NCBI RefSeq assembly: GCF_034351645.1
Contig: NZ_CP133782.1
Location: 1,803,001-1,867,000, forward strand
Direction of reading: 5' to 3'
DNA length: 64,000 bases
Source: Pseudomonas sp. DC1.2
GTDB lineage: Bacteria > Pseudomonadota > Gammaproteobacteria > Pseudomonadales > Pseudomonadaceae
The notes beneath the pieces are model-generated. The model was not told the origin of the DNA, ran no database searches, and saw only the letters and a program-made list of their open reading frames with translations. Of the stretch, positions 29,300 through 38,508 are shown piece by piece. The translations under genes and the position numbers were made by a program. The first letter of the stretch is position 1, and every line of letters begins with the position of its first letter.

Positions 29300-29321
29300 A
29301 GTTTTCAGCCGTTCTGGCGTC

Positions 29322-29546
29322 TCAGGCAACCAGTGCCTGGCGAGTACGTTCGATCACAGCCTGCAGCGGCTCGGCGCTGGAGTATTGATCGGGGTACAGG
29401 CGTTCGCTGTGACGAGCGATGCCGTGTTCATTGACCAGAGTGAAGCTGAAGCAGCCTTTGCGAGCGGCCATGATCAGGCAGTTCATTGGGGCAAAAGCGT
29501 TAGTTAGGGTGCGAATTGCATCCTGAGCGTGGATTTGAGTAGACAT
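29322..29546 (-). CDS. Small conserved protein of unknown function
   Basis: 74 residues starting MSTQIHAQDAIRTLTNAF, with LIMAARKGCFSFTLVNEHGIARHSERLYP in the middle. Compact, soluble, alpha/beta pattern, no known motif. A good terminator directly behind it and the leader region in front support that it is a stand-alone expressed gene. A 7-bp stem CACGGTT / AACCGTG (29572-29588) lies in its leader. Confidence 0.75.
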   Translation of the reverse strand: MSTQIHAQDAIRTLTNAFAPMNCLIMAARKGCFSFTLVNEHGIARHSERLYPDQYSSAEPLQAVIERTRQALVA

Positions 29547-30553
29547 GTTTATTGGGTGTTCCTACAAATGACACGGTTAAGAACCGTGCAACGTTAAAAC
29601 GTTCCAGTGACGACGACCACCATTGGTCGAACGAAGAACCCGACTGGAACAAAGCAGCCAGTTTGAAGCGCTAATAGTTTGGCGCGCTTTGGCTGGCAGG
29701 TAGGTACTTAGGAGGGCAGGCAACACATCAAGGGCAAAGGTTCTGGGCCCAGGGTGAAGATCCTGATCAATTTGCAGGTTGGTTCGGTCAGAGTAAGTGA
29801 GCTTCGCAACACCCTTTGCATTCGATTCAAAGGCAGTGTTGACGCAAGGTTTACCTGGAAACCATCGAGGTGATCGGTCCCGCTTTATCGGTTGAGGCTT
29901 CTCTAGGGAAGGCTGACCGTGGGGATTTGTTCGACCAGAATTGACTTTCAGCTTGGTACTAACGCCGCGGATACTAACTGACTGGGATTTGGAATGGAAG
30001 CGCGGAAGCAAAAAAATTCAGTTTTGGCGAAAAAATACGTTATTCAAGCGTTGGCGGTGTGGCTCAGATCGCTGAAAACACAGGGCGAGCCCTCAGCATC
30101 AGGCTCAAAACCTGACCGTTGATCGATAACCGTTGCCCGCACTCGGTGAGCCTGCAGAGGCCTTGATCGAGACAAATCCTGCGTTTGGACTTAAAAATGC
30201 GCCGAAAAGGAGCATCGTTATAACCGTCTCCGAGGTACTTGTGCACATAAGTTGCGCAGGCTGTCACCGCAGTGTCACCTTACCCTCAAGCGCAGTGGGT
30301 GCCTGTAACGCAAATTTAAGTCAATGAAAAACATCGCTTTTTTTTGTTGGTGAAAAAATCGTCAGTTTGACTGCGAGCCCCATTCCACAGGGGTTTGCGA
30401 GAGTTCAAGGACGGTTGTCCACTGAGTTATCCACAGCTTCTGTGGATTGTCCCAGGCACTTGCTCTAGGACGGGCGTGCAGGGTTTTTTCAACTTTACCT
30501 GTGCGGAAAAAAGAGTACAGTTGCGCGCCTCCCGATCTGCCCTACAGTGTTTT
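29547..30553. other. Gene-poor kilobase between the 74-residue protein gene and the Sel1-like gene
   Basis: Both strands lack a convincing gene: the longest frame (minus, 29577-30011) has no ribosome site and a composition unlike protein. The stretch is less GC-rich than its neighbours, with A-tracts near 30010 and a run of eight T at 30336. It holds the palindrome CACGGTT-AAG-AACCGTG at 29572-29588 and a DnaA-box-like TTATCCACA at 30427. It must contain divergent promoters; an untranslated RNA is possible. Confidence 0.5.
30427..30435 (+). promoter_or_regulatory. DnaA box with a degenerate inverted partner
   Basis: TTATCCACA, a perfect consensus DnaA box, followed after six bases by TGTGGATTG, which matches seven of nine in the opposite orientation. 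It lies about 120 bases before the Sel1-like gene. Confidence 0.45.
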
Positions 30554-30877
30554 ATGAAGTTTCGCTCAGTATCAGTTTCTGTTACCGCCGCACCCTCCAG
30601 TGTTACCCCTTCCAGGCGTTTTTCGCTGCGTGTGGCCGAGTGGTTGCTGGACAGCCCGCGCCTGGGCCGCAACCCTAACGTCAAACACTTTGCTGGCCTC
30701 TTGCTCAAGCAACCTGCTCGCGAAGGCGTCGTGGCGGCGCAAAGTCGTCTCGGTCAATTGATGTGCCGTGAATGTGGCAACGCCCGCGATCGGCGCATTG
30801 GTCAGGAGCTGCTGCGTCAGGCTGCCCGTGCAGGTGATTCGCGTGCGCTGAGTGAACTGGGGCTGATCGAAGACTGA
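30554..30877 (+). CDS. Sel1/TPR-like repeat protein
   Basis: 107 residues starting MKFRSVSVSVTAAP. The C-terminal part holds Sel1-like helices: AAQSRLGQLMCRECGNARDRR, then GQELLRQAARAGDSRALSELG, the latter matching the consensus A-x-x-G-x-x-x-A-x-x-x-L-G. The N-terminus is Ser/Thr-rich without a clear signal peptide. Function unknown; Sel1 repeats mediate protein contacts. A longer in-frame form from 30395 has no ribosome site and is unlikely. It precedes rmuC by 61 bases. Confidence 0.7.
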   Translation: MKFRSVSVSVTAAPSSVTPSRRFSLRVAEWLLDSPRLGRNPNVKHFAGLLLKQPAREGVVAAQSRLGQLMCRECGNARDRRIGQELLRQAARAGDSRALSELGLIED

Positions 30878-30938
30878 GCTGTCCAAGACCTGACGCCTTG
30901 GTTAACCTTCAAGCTTTATCTCATCGGCAGGAGTGGCT

Positions 30939-32417
30939 ATGGCTATGGACTTGACCAGCATATTGCTCGGTCTGGTGGGTGCTGCGCTGCCGTTAATGGT
31001 GCTGGCCTGGCAAATTCAGCGTCGGGCGAGTGCCGTGCAGGCCACGTTGGCGTTGCAGGAAGAGCGTCTGGCCATGGCCCAGTTGGCTCAGGATGGTTTG
31101 AGCGCTCAGCTCGATGCTTGCCGCGATGAAATCGGTGATCTGAGCCAGGCCAACGCCGCCAAGCAAGCTGACCTGGCGGCGCTGCGCCGTGAAGTCGAGC
31201 TGTTGCAGATTGAGCGCGATGATGCGCGCGATGCGTCCCATGCCTGGAATATCGAGCGTGCTGGCAAAGAGGCTGAGTTACGGCGTCTGGACGCCCAGGC
31301 CGCTTCGCTCAACGCCGAATTGCGTGAACAGCAAGAGAGTCACCAGCAACGCCTCAATGACCTTCAGGGCTCGCGAGACGAGCTGCGTGCGCAGTTCGCG
31401 GAACTGGCGAGCAAGATTTTCGACGAGCGTGAGCAGCGCTTTGCCGAAACTAGCCAACAGCGACTCGGTCAGTTACTTGATCCCTTGAAGGAGCGCATCC
31501 AGTCCTTTGAAAAACGTGTTGAAGAAAGCTATCAGGCCGAAGCCCGCGAGCGTTTTTCCCTGGCTAAGGAGTTGGAGCGTCTGCAACAGCTCAACCTGCG
31601 CCTGAGCGACGAAGCCACTAACCTGACCCGTGCCCTGAAAGGGCAGAAGACCCAAGGCAATTGGGGCGAGCTGATTCTCGAACGGGTGCTGGAGCACGCC
31701 GGGCTGGAAAAAGGCCGGGAGTACCAGACCCAGGTCAATCTCAAGGGACCGGATGGCGAGCGTTTTCAGCCGGACGTCATCATCTATTTACCCGGCGACA
31801 AGCAAGTGGTGGTCGACTCCAAGGTCAGCCTCACCGCTTATCAGCAGTACGTGGCAGCTGAAAGCGAAGCCAGCGGCCAGGTCGCCATCAAGCAACACGT
31901 GTTGTCGCTGCGCAATCACGTCAAAGGTTTGTCCGGCAAGGACTATAAGCGCCTGGACGGCCTGCATAGCCTGGATTTTGTCTTGTTGTTCGTGCCAATC
32001 GAAGCGGCGTTCTCGGCGGCATTGCAGGCTGAGCCGACGCTGTTTCAGGAGGCGTTCGATCGCAATATCGTGATCGTCAGCCCGACGACGTTGTTGGCCA
32101 CCTTGCGGGTTATCGACAGCCTCTGGAAGCAGGAGCGCCAGAGCCAGAATGCTCGCGAAATCGCCGAGCGGGCAGGCTGGCTGTACGACAAGTTTGTGTT
32201 GTTCATTCAGGACCTGGACGAAGTCGGCAATCGCTTGCAGCAACTGGACAAGGCCTACAGCTCGGCGCGTAACAAGCTGACAGAGGGACGTGGCAATCTC
32301 GTCAGTCGCAGCGAGCAGCTCAAGTTGCTGGGCGCGCGCGCGAGCAAGAGTTTGCCAGCGGACCTGCTGGAGCGGGCGATGACTGATGCTGATGGGCTGG
32401 CCGAATTACCGGATTAG
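30939..32417 (+). CDS. rmuC: DNA recombination protein RmuC
   Basis: 492 residues. One N-terminal membrane helix (LTSILLGLVGAALPLMVLAW), a long coiled coil (about 30-220, many EELRRLDAQ-like heptads), then the RmuC nuclease-like domain with GNWGELILERVLEHAGLEKGREYQTQ, PDVIIYLPGDKQVVVDSKVSL (catalytic D...D-S-K), and FVPIEAAFSAAL. RmuC limits rearrangements at inverted repeats; the precise reaction is not settled. CAGGAG at 30928-30933 favours the ATG at 30939; the next ATG at 30945 is also possible. Confidence 0.95.
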   Translation: MAMDLTSILLGLVGAALPLMVLAWQIQRRASAVQATLALQEERLAMAQLAQDGLSAQLDACRDEIGDLSQANAAKQADLAALRREVELLQIERDDARDASHAWNIERAGKEAELRRLDAQAASLNAELREQQESHQQRLNDLQGSRDELRAQFAELASKIFDEREQRFAETSQQRLGQLLDPLKERIQSFEKRVEESYQAEARERFSLAKELERLQQLNLRLSDEATNLTRALKGQKTQGNWGELILERVLEHAGLEKGREYQTQVNLKGPDGERFQPDVIIYLPGDKQVVVDSKVSLTAYQQYVAAESEASGQVAIKQHVLSLRNHVKGLSGKDYKRLDGLHSLDFVLLFVPIEAAFSAALQAEPTLFQEAFDRNIVIVSPTTLLATLRVIDSLWKQERQSQNAREIAERAGWLYDKFVLFIQDLDEVGNRLQQLDKAYSSARNKLTEGRGNLVSRSEQLKLLGARASKSLPADLLERAMTDADGLAELPD

Positions 32418-32477
32418 TCGAGTTGCCCTTAGGGGGATAGGCTCCCTTACCCCGGATTTGGGTTCGCCATGCCTGTA

Positions 32478-35400
32478 TTACAGCGGTAAATGCCGGCTAA
32501 GTAGAGCGCGCAACGCCGCTGGTTTCACCGGTTTGGCCAGGTAATCCAGCCCCGCCGCGTGAACCTGAGACACGGTTTCCGGTCGTCCATCGGCACTGAT
32601 GACCACTCCCGGTACGGGCTCACCCAAGGTCGTGCGCAACCACGCCATCAACTCGGTCCCGGTTTCGCCGTCGTCCAGGTGGTAATCCACCAGCGCCAAC
32701 TGTGGCCGCACGCCATCGCTGAGCAGCGCTGCGCACTCCTGGCGATTGCGTGCGGTCCAGACCTGGCACCCCCATCGCGTCAGCAAACTGTTCATGCCGA
32801 TCAGGATGCTGTCTTCGTTGTCGACGCACAGCACCTGCGCGCCGGTGATTAATGTGCCGCTGAGTTCGGCGACCTTTGCGGGCGCGGCGGTCTGCGACTT
32901 GGCCACGGGGACGCTGACACTGAATACACTGCCACGACCTGGCCAGGAGCGCACACGCAAGGTGTGCCCTAGCACCCGGCACAACCCATCGGCAATTGCC
33001 AAGCCCAGCCCCAAGCCTTTTTCGGCGCGGGTCTGATGACTGTCGAGGCGTTTGAACTCCTCGAAAATGACCTGTTGTTTATCTTCCGGAATCCCTGGGC
33101 CACGGTCCCAGACTTCCAGGCACAGCTCGCCCTGACGCCTGCGAACGCCCAGCAGCACCGGACCTTTGGCATAACGAAAAGCGTTGGTGAGGAAGTTCTG
33201 CAAGATCCGGCGCAACAGTTTGATGTCGCTGTCGATCCGCAGCGTGCTGCCCCGCAGCCGAAACTTCAGGCCCTGTTCCTGAGCTTGTGCCTTGAATTCC
33301 GCACCGAGGATGTCGAACAGCTCGTTGAGTACGAATGGTTTCGGGTCTGGGTTGATCTTGCCGTTTTCCAGGCGGGAAATGTCCAGCAAATCGCTGATCA
33401 GGTCCTCGGCTGAGCGCAATGAACTGTCCAGGTGCTGCACCAGCTTCTGTGCCTCGACCGACAAACCGTCGTCCTGATGGGTGAGGGCGGCGGAGAACAG
33501 TCGTGCGGCATTCAGCGGTTGCATCAGGTCGTGACTGACCGCTGCCAGAAATCGCGTTTTTGATTGGTTGGCTGACTCGGCGGTGCCCTTGGCTTCGGTC
33601 AGGGCCACGTTGAGCTGCGACAGTTCGTGAGTGCGCTCGGTGACTCGCTGTTCGAGGCCTTCGTTGGCTTCGGTCAGCGCCTGCTCCGCCTCGCGAAACG
33701 CGGTGATGTCGGTAAAACTCATGACGAAACCGCCGCCGGGCATCGGGTTGCCGATCAGCTCGATCACCCGACCGTTGGGGAACAAGCGTTCAGAGGTGTG
33801 GGCGCGCCCCTGGCGCATCCAGTGCAGACGACGGGCGACGTGAACTTCCGCCTCACCAGGGCCGCACAGCCCGCGCTCGGCGTTGTAGCGAATGATGTCG
33901 GCAATCGGCCGGCCAACGCTGATCAGGCCGTCCGGGTAGTTGAACAGTTCCAGATAGCGGCGGTTCCAGGCCACCAGTTTCAGCGACTGATCCACAACGC
34001 TGATGCCTTGGGTGATGTTCTCGATGGCGCCTTGCAGCAATGCACGGTTGAACTGCAACACTTCCGAGGCCTCATCGGCAATTCGGACGACATCCTCCAG
34101 TTGCATTTCCCGACCTTCAATTGCGGCTTTTACCACGGCGCGCGTCGAAGATGCGCCCAGCACGCCGGCCAGGAGCCGTTCGGTATGAGCGATCCATTCA
34201 CCATCGGCATTCTGGTTAGGATTGAAGCCTTTGCCCTGGCGGTACGCGAATCGAATAAAGCTCTGGCGCGCGCGCTCTTCGCCGACGAAGCGGGCGGCCA
34301 GTTGCAGTAAGTCGTCGATCTGTACCGCCAGCATTGAGCGGGCGCTGGGCCGGGCGCTGATTTCCTGGCCAATGAATCGCCCAGCCTGCCAGTGCTCTGA
34401 GACGCGCGTGCGCGAGAGCACCGAGACCCAGGCGAACAAGGTGAAGTTGCCCGCCAGCGACAACACTACGCCTTGGGTCAGTGGGGTAATGGGCAGGTGC
34501 AGCGGGTTGCCGTGCAGCCAGGCCAGGCCCGGAAAACTGCTTAGAGACCAGCCGAGACTGCGGGCGGCAATCGGCAGAATCAGCGTGTAAAACCAGAGGA
34601 ATGTCCCGGCCGCGAGGCCGGCAAATACACCCCGGCGGTTGGCCTGTTTCCAGTACAGCGCGCCGAGCATGGCCGGTGCCAATTGCGTCACGGCGGCGAA
34701 GGCGATTTGGCCGATGGTGGCCAGGCTTGCGGTAGAGCCCAGCAGGCGATAACTGACATAGGCCAGCAGCAGAATCACCACGATGCTCACCCGGCGTACC
34801 GAGAGCATCCACTGGCGGAACACTTCGAATGGCCGCTCGGCGTTGTTACGGCGTAGCAGCCACGGCAACAACATATCGTTGGACACCATGGTTGATAGCG
34901 CCACGCTGGCCACGATCACCATGCCAGTGGCTGCCGAGGCACCTCCGATAAACGCCAGCAGTGCGAGGGCCGGGTGGGCTTGCGCCAGCGGCAGGCTGAT
35001 GACGAAAGAGTCGGGCAGCACGGAGGCGGGCAGGAGCATCTGCCCCGCCAACGCGATCGGGACCACAAACAGTGCCGCCAACGCCAGGTAGGCCGGGAAC
35101 ACCCATTTCGCCAGGCGCAAATCCTGTGGCTCGATGTTTTCAACCACGGTGACGTGGAACTGCCGAGGCAGGCAGATGATCGCCATCATCGCGACGCCGG
35201 TCTGCACCACCATGGAGGGCCAGTTGATGGTTTCTTTCCAATATTCTTCGAGGCGTGGCGCGAGCATGGCCTGATCAAACAGGTCGTCGAAACCGTCGTA
35301 GAGGCCGTAGGTCACGAACGCGCCGACCGCGAGAAACGCGAACAGTTTGACCAGTGATTCAAAGGCAATCGCCAGCACCATGCCGCGGTGGTGTTCCGTG

Positions 35401-35948
35401 GCATCGAGGTTGCGCGTGCCGAAGACAATAGTGAACAGCGCCAGCACCAGCGACACGATCAACGCGGTGTCCTGGGCGCGCGTGCCCATGGCATCTGCAC
35501 CGGCGCCGATCAACAGGTTGACCCCCAGGACAATGCCTTTGAGCTGCAGCGCGATGTAGGGCAAAACGCCCACCAGGCAGATCAGCGCTACCACCACCGC
35601 CAACGACTGCGACTTGCCATAGCGCGCGGCGATAAAGTCGGCGATGGAGGTGATGTTCTCCTGTTTGCTGATCATCACCATTTTTTGCAGCACCCATGGC
35701 GCGCAGACCAGCAGCAGGATGGGCCCCAGGTAGATCGGCAGGAATGACCACAGTTGTTCGGCGGCCTGGCCAACGGCGCCAAAAAAAGTCCAACTGGTGC
35801 AATACACCGCCAGCGACAGGCTATAGACCCACGCACGCACACGCGGCGGCAACGGCTTGCTGCGACGGTCGCCATAGAAGGCGATGGCGAACATGATGGC
35901 CATATAGGCCAGGGCAACGGCGGCGATCAGCCCGCTGGACAGCGACAT
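32478..35948 (-). CDS. mxtR: SLC5-fused hybrid sensor histidine kinase (MxtR/CrbS type)
   Basis: 1156 residues. The first half is a 12-13-segment sodium/solute symporter (SSS/SLC5) domain, from MSLSSGLIAAVALAYMAIMF to about residue 500. Then a PAS domain (about 640-760), a coiled segment, a HisKA domain with phospho-acceptor His806 (AVSHDLMQPL), an ATPase domain (RRILQNFLTNAFRYA, DRGPGIPE, GLGLGLAIADGL) and a C-terminal receiver with Asp1088 (LALVDYHLDDGE). This architecture equals P. aeruginosa MxtR and Vibrio CrbS, which with an unlinked response regulator (ErdR/CrbR) control acetate use and quinolone signalling. No cognate regulator gene is adjacent. AGGAG precedes the chosen ATG. Confidence 0.9.
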   Translation of the reverse strand: MSLSSGLIAAVALAYMAIMFAIAFYGDRRSKPLPPRVRAWVYSLSLAVYCTSWTFFGAVGQAAEQLWSFLPIYLGPILLLVCAPWVLQKMVMISKQENITSIADFIAARYGKSQSLAVVVALICLVGVLPYIALQLKGIVLGVNLLIGAGADAMGTRAQDTALIVSLVLALFTIVFGTRNLDATEHHRGMVLAIAFESLVKLFAFLAVGAFVTYGLYDGFDDLFDQAMLAPRLEEYWKETINWPSMVVQTGVAMMAIICLPRQFHVTVVENIEPQDLRLAKWVFPAYLALAALFVVPIALAGQMLLPASVLPDSFVISLPLAQAHPALALLAFIGGASAATGMVIVASVALSTMVSNDMLLPWLLRRNNAERPFEVFRQWMLSVRRVSIVVILLLAYVSYRLLGSTASLATIGQIAFAAVTQLAPAMLGALYWKQANRRGVFAGLAAGTFLWFYTLILPIAARSLGWSLSSFPGLAWLHGNPLHLPITPLTQGVVLSLAGNFTLFAWVSVLSRTRVSEHWQAGRFIGQEISARPSARSMLAVQIDDLLQLAARFVGEERARQSFIRFAYRQGKGFNPNQNADGEWIAHTERLLAGVLGASSTRAVVKAAIEGREMQLEDVVRIADEASEVLQFNRALLQGAIENITQGISVVDQSLKLVAWNRRYLELFNYPDGLISVGRPIADIIRYNAERGLCGPGEAEVHVARRLHWMRQGRAHTSERLFPNGRVIELIGNPMPGGGFVMSFTDITAFREAEQALTEANEGLEQRVTERTHELSQLNVALTEAKGTAESANQSKTRFLAAVSHDLMQPLNAARLFSAALTHQDDGLSVEAQKLVQHLDSSLRSAEDLISDLLDISRLENGKINPDPKPFVLNELFDILGAEFKAQAQEQGLKFRLRGSTLRIDSDIKLLRRILQNFLTNAFRYAKGPVLLGVRRRQGELCLEVWDRGPGIPEDKQQVIFEEFKRLDSHQTRAEKGLGLGLAIADGLCRVLGHTLRVRSWPGRGSVFSVSVPVAKSQTAAPAKVAELSGTLITGAQVLCVDNEDSILIGMNSLLTRWGCQVWTARNRQECAALLSDGVRPQLALVDYHLDDGETGTELMAWLRTTLGEPVPGVVISADGRPETVSQVHAAGLDYLAKPVKPAALRALLSRHLPL

Positions 35949-36073
35949 GGAAACTCCTGGCAAAAGAGAAGCCCGAGACTCCCGCCCGGCCCGACAGTCT
36001 CGCACGATGGCAAAGGTTCGTCAGTGTCGACCAAGGTCGCGGCGTGGCGGGGTGTCGCAGCGGGCGATGTCAG

Positions 36074-36628
36074 CTAGGCGTTGGCGCTAATCTCCGTTCT
36101 TAGCGCCAGTTCGATCAACCGATGCAACTCATCAATCTCCAGTGCCGCTGCCGAAAACAGGATGCGAAACACCGTTGGCGCCACTACTACGTTGATCAGG
36201 TGATCAACGCTAGGCTTCGGCTCGCCAGGATAACGATCCAGAATCGTCTGCAACTGTGCGCCAATGATTGCCACGCAATACCCCGGTGTGGCGCTGGATT
36301 GCACGTCACGCATCATGTGGCGACCGGGCTCGGAACTCATTTCGTCCAGATATTGCTCGGCCCAGGCCCGCACATCGCCGTGCAGGGTGCCGGTGTTAGC
36401 CGGTTCGTTGTCCGGGCGCATGCGGGCGAGCGCCACGTCGGCCAGCAGCGCTGCCAAATCACCCCAGCGCCGATAAATGGTCGACGGCGTAACGCCTGCG
36501 CGGGCGGCGATTTGGGGCACGGTCACGGTGCTGCGATCTTGTTCTTGAAGAAGATCGCGGACGGCCGAGTGAATGGAATCCTGAACCCGCGCACTGCGGC
36601 CGCCGGGTCGTAACGTGGGACCTGTCAT
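36074..36628 (-). CDS. TetR family transcriptional regulator
   Basis: 184 residues. N-terminal helix-turn-helix VTVPQIAARAGVTPSTIYRRWGDLAALLADVAL (about 38-70) is unmistakable; the C-terminal ligand/dimer domain has the pattern of the TetR_C subfamily with WAEQYLDEM and a central TPGYCVAIIGAQ. Divergent from an MFS gene, with an inverted repeat in between, so it is likely the local repressor of that transporter. Confidence 0.92.
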   Translation of the reverse strand: MTGPTLRPGGRSARVQDSIHSAVRDLLQEQDRSTVTVPQIAARAGVTPSTIYRRWGDLAALLADVALARMRPDNEPANTGTLHGDVRAWAEQYLDEMSSEPGRHMMRDVQSSATPGYCVAIIGAQLQTILDRYPGEPKPSVDHLINVVVAPTVFRILFSAAALEIDELHRLIELALRTEISANA

Positions 36629-36810
36629 CAGTGAGTTCCTTTGTCGCGCCGGGCCTGCGGTGGCTCAGGCCAAGGTGCGAGGCGTGTGGTTTTTTTCAAA
36701 TGACTGACGAACAACGCCTGCCTGCACCGCGAAGCAATAACGGATGTCAGGACCTGAAGCGCAGGCGTCGGACCTTAACACAAAGAATTTGCTTTAAGCG
36801 TTAGTTAGTC

Positions 36811-36852
36811 GCACACTCGCAAAAGCTAAAATTTAGCTTTTGCGGAGTGTGC
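36811..36852. promoter_or_regulatory. Long inverted repeat covering the MFS ribosome site (operator or RNA hairpin)
   Basis: GCACACTCGCAAAAGCTAAA (36811-36830) is matched by its complement TTTAGCTTTTGC-G-GAGTGTGC (36832-36852) with one extra G. The core AAAGCTAAA / TTTAGCTTT is perfect. The right arm includes the GGAG nine bases before the MFS start. It may be the TetR operator, and if transcribed would hide the ribosome site. Confidence 0.75.
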
Positions 36853-36855
36853 CCC

Positions 36856-38049
36856 ATGTTCAGTTGCCTCTCGAGTCGATCCCGCCTGTGCTTTTTGGCG
36901 ATGACACTACTCAGTTTCCTCGCCGCCTCCACCGCACCGACGCCGTTGTATCACCTGTATCAGGAACACCTTCGGTTTTCGGCCGCAACCTTGACCCTGA
37001 TTTTCGGTGTGTACGCGATCAGCTTGCTGGCGGCTCTGCTGACGGTCGGTTCGCTCTCCGATTATCTGGGGCGCAAGCCGGTGATTTTCGCCTCCGTATT
37101 ACTGAACATGCTCGCGATGTTGCTGTTTATCAATGCCGACAGTGTTGCCTGGCTGATCACTGCGCGAGTCGTTCAGGGGTTTGCCACTGGCATGGCCACG
37201 GCCGTGTTGAGCGCGGCGCTGCTGGACACCGACCGCCAGCAAGGTTCGTTGGTCAACAGTGTGGCGCCGTTGCTGGGGATGGCGTTTGGCGCCATGGGTA
37301 GCGGTTTGCTGGCCGAATTTGCGCCACTGCCATTGCAGTTGACCTACTGGGTGCTGTTCGCGCTGTTTGTGATGCAGGCGCTTTACGTGTGGCGCCTGCC
37401 GGAAAGCGTCAGCCGGCAATCGGGCGCCTGGGCCTCGCTGCGCCCGACCTTGCATGTCCCCGTGCAGGTTCGCCGCACATTGTGGCGGGTGCTGCCGATC
37501 AATGTCGCGGTGTGGGCCCTCGGTGGTTTTTACGCTTCCCTGGCGCCCTCACTGGTGAGGACCGCTACCGGCTCAACGTCGAATTTAATTGGCGGCGCGA
37601 CCGTCGCTGTGTTGACGGTGGCGGGCGCGTTGATGATCTACACCCTACGCAACCGGTCGCCCGACAAGGTTTTGAGTTTGGGCGCCGGCCTGCTGATCAG
37701 CGGTGTTGCGCTGATTCTTATTGGGGTACACAGCGCGAGCTTGGCGCTATTTTTCGTTGGGACTCTGGTGGCGGGGGGTGGTTTTGGCGCCGGTTTTCTC
37801 GCAGTGTTGCGCAGCGTTGTGCCGCTGGCCTTGCCCCATGAGCGGGCCGGGTTGATGGCGGCGTTTTATGTACTGAGCTATCTGGCGTTCTGCGTGCCGT
37901 CGCTATTGGCCGGCAGCCTGACCCGGACGTTCGGGCTGGTCGCGACGACTGATGGTTACGGCGCGGTGTTGATGGCGCTGGCGCTGGCGGCACTGCTGGG
38001 ATTGAGGCGTCAGCGTGGCGTAAATGCCTGTGGCGTCGATGTCCGATGA
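36856..38049 (+). CDS. MFS transporter (drug-efflux type)
   Basis: 397 residues, 12 membrane segments. Early LAASTAPTPLYHLYQEHLRFS and the loop LSDYLGRKPVIFAS (MFS motif A), then VQGFATGMATAVLSAALLD (motif C-like). Best viewed as a proton-driven exporter of small molecules. The start at 36856 is set by GGAG at 36843-36846; GTG at 36847 is an alternative. Divergent from the TetR gene and followed 42 bases later by a cupin gene, so regulator, exporter and cupin probably form one function. Confidence 0.92.
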   Translation: MFSCLSSRSRLCFLAMTLLSFLAASTAPTPLYHLYQEHLRFSAATLTLIFGVYAISLLAALLTVGSLSDYLGRKPVIFASVLLNMLAMLLFINADSVAWLITARVVQGFATGMATAVLSAALLDTDRQQGSLVNSVAPLLGMAFGAMGSGLLAEFAPLPLQLTYWVLFALFVMQALYVWRLPESVSRQSGAWASLRPTLHVPVQVRRTLWRVLPINVAVWALGGFYASLAPSLVRTATGSTSNLIGGATVAVLTVAGALMIYTLRNRSPDKVLSLGAGLLISGVALILIGVHSASLALFFVGTLVAGGGFGAGFLAVLRSVVPLALPHERAGLMAAFYVLSYLAFCVPSLLAGSLTRTFGLVATTDGYGAVLMALALAALLGLRRQRGVNACGVDVR

Positions 38050-38091
38050 TCGCTAGTCTTGGCCACGCTTTTAATTGCGACGGACCGACTC

Positions 38092-38403
38092 ATGAAAATT
38101 ATTCGCAGCCAATCGTTCACCGCTGACCGTGCGTGGGGCGCGCTGGACATCGCCAATATGAATGGCATCACCACCCGCTTGCACTGGACTGACCAACCCT
38201 ACAAATGGCACGTCAATGACGGTCAGGAAGTCTTCGTCGTGCTGGATGGGCAGGTTCAGATGCGTTATCGCGAGGCCGGTCAGGAGAAAGAGGTGATGTT
38301 GGCTGTGGGAGACATCTTCTTTGCCGATATTGGCACCGAACATGTAGCGCATCCGCTTGGGGTGGCGAGGGTTCTAGTGGTCGAGAGCGAAGGCAGCGTC
38401 TGA
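38092..38403 (+). CDS. Small cupin-domain protein
   Basis: 103 residues, single cupin barrel. The motif-1 region W-H-V-N-D-G-Q-E-V-F-V-V-L-D-G (about 37-51) and the motif-2 region with GDIFFADIGTEHVAHP are present; the metal-type His and Glu pattern is partly kept (His38, Glu44, His84). Function is unknown; it may bind or modify the MFS substrate. It lies just after the MFS gene on the same strand; an earlier in-frame start overlaps the gap but has no ribosome site. Confidence 0.85.
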   Translation: MKIIRSQSFTADRAWGALDIANMNGITTRLHWTDQPYKWHVNDGQEVFVVLDGQVQMRYREAGQEKEVMLAVGDIFFADIGTEHVAHPLGVARVLVVESEGSV

Positions 38404-38508
38404 TCCTATATAGGTTAAATAGATAACAGTTAGAGATATTACCCGTTATATAGATATTCGATTCGGACCTACCATGAGCTCTACCTCACTAGAGGACAGG
38501 AGTTCGCC
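38404..38508 (+). promoter_or_regulatory. AT-rich leader of the TDT exporter gene
   Basis: The first half is far richer in A/T than the surroundings and carries two similar copies, TATATAGGTTAAATAGATA and TTATATAGATATTC, 30 bases apart, before a good ribosome site CAGGAG. This looks like a promoter with tandem regulator sites. Confidence 0.5.

Noticed and set aside
29577..30011. Minus-strand frame of 144 codons in the gene-poor kilobase
   Set aside because: No ribosome site, no domain, composition not protein-like; treated as chance.
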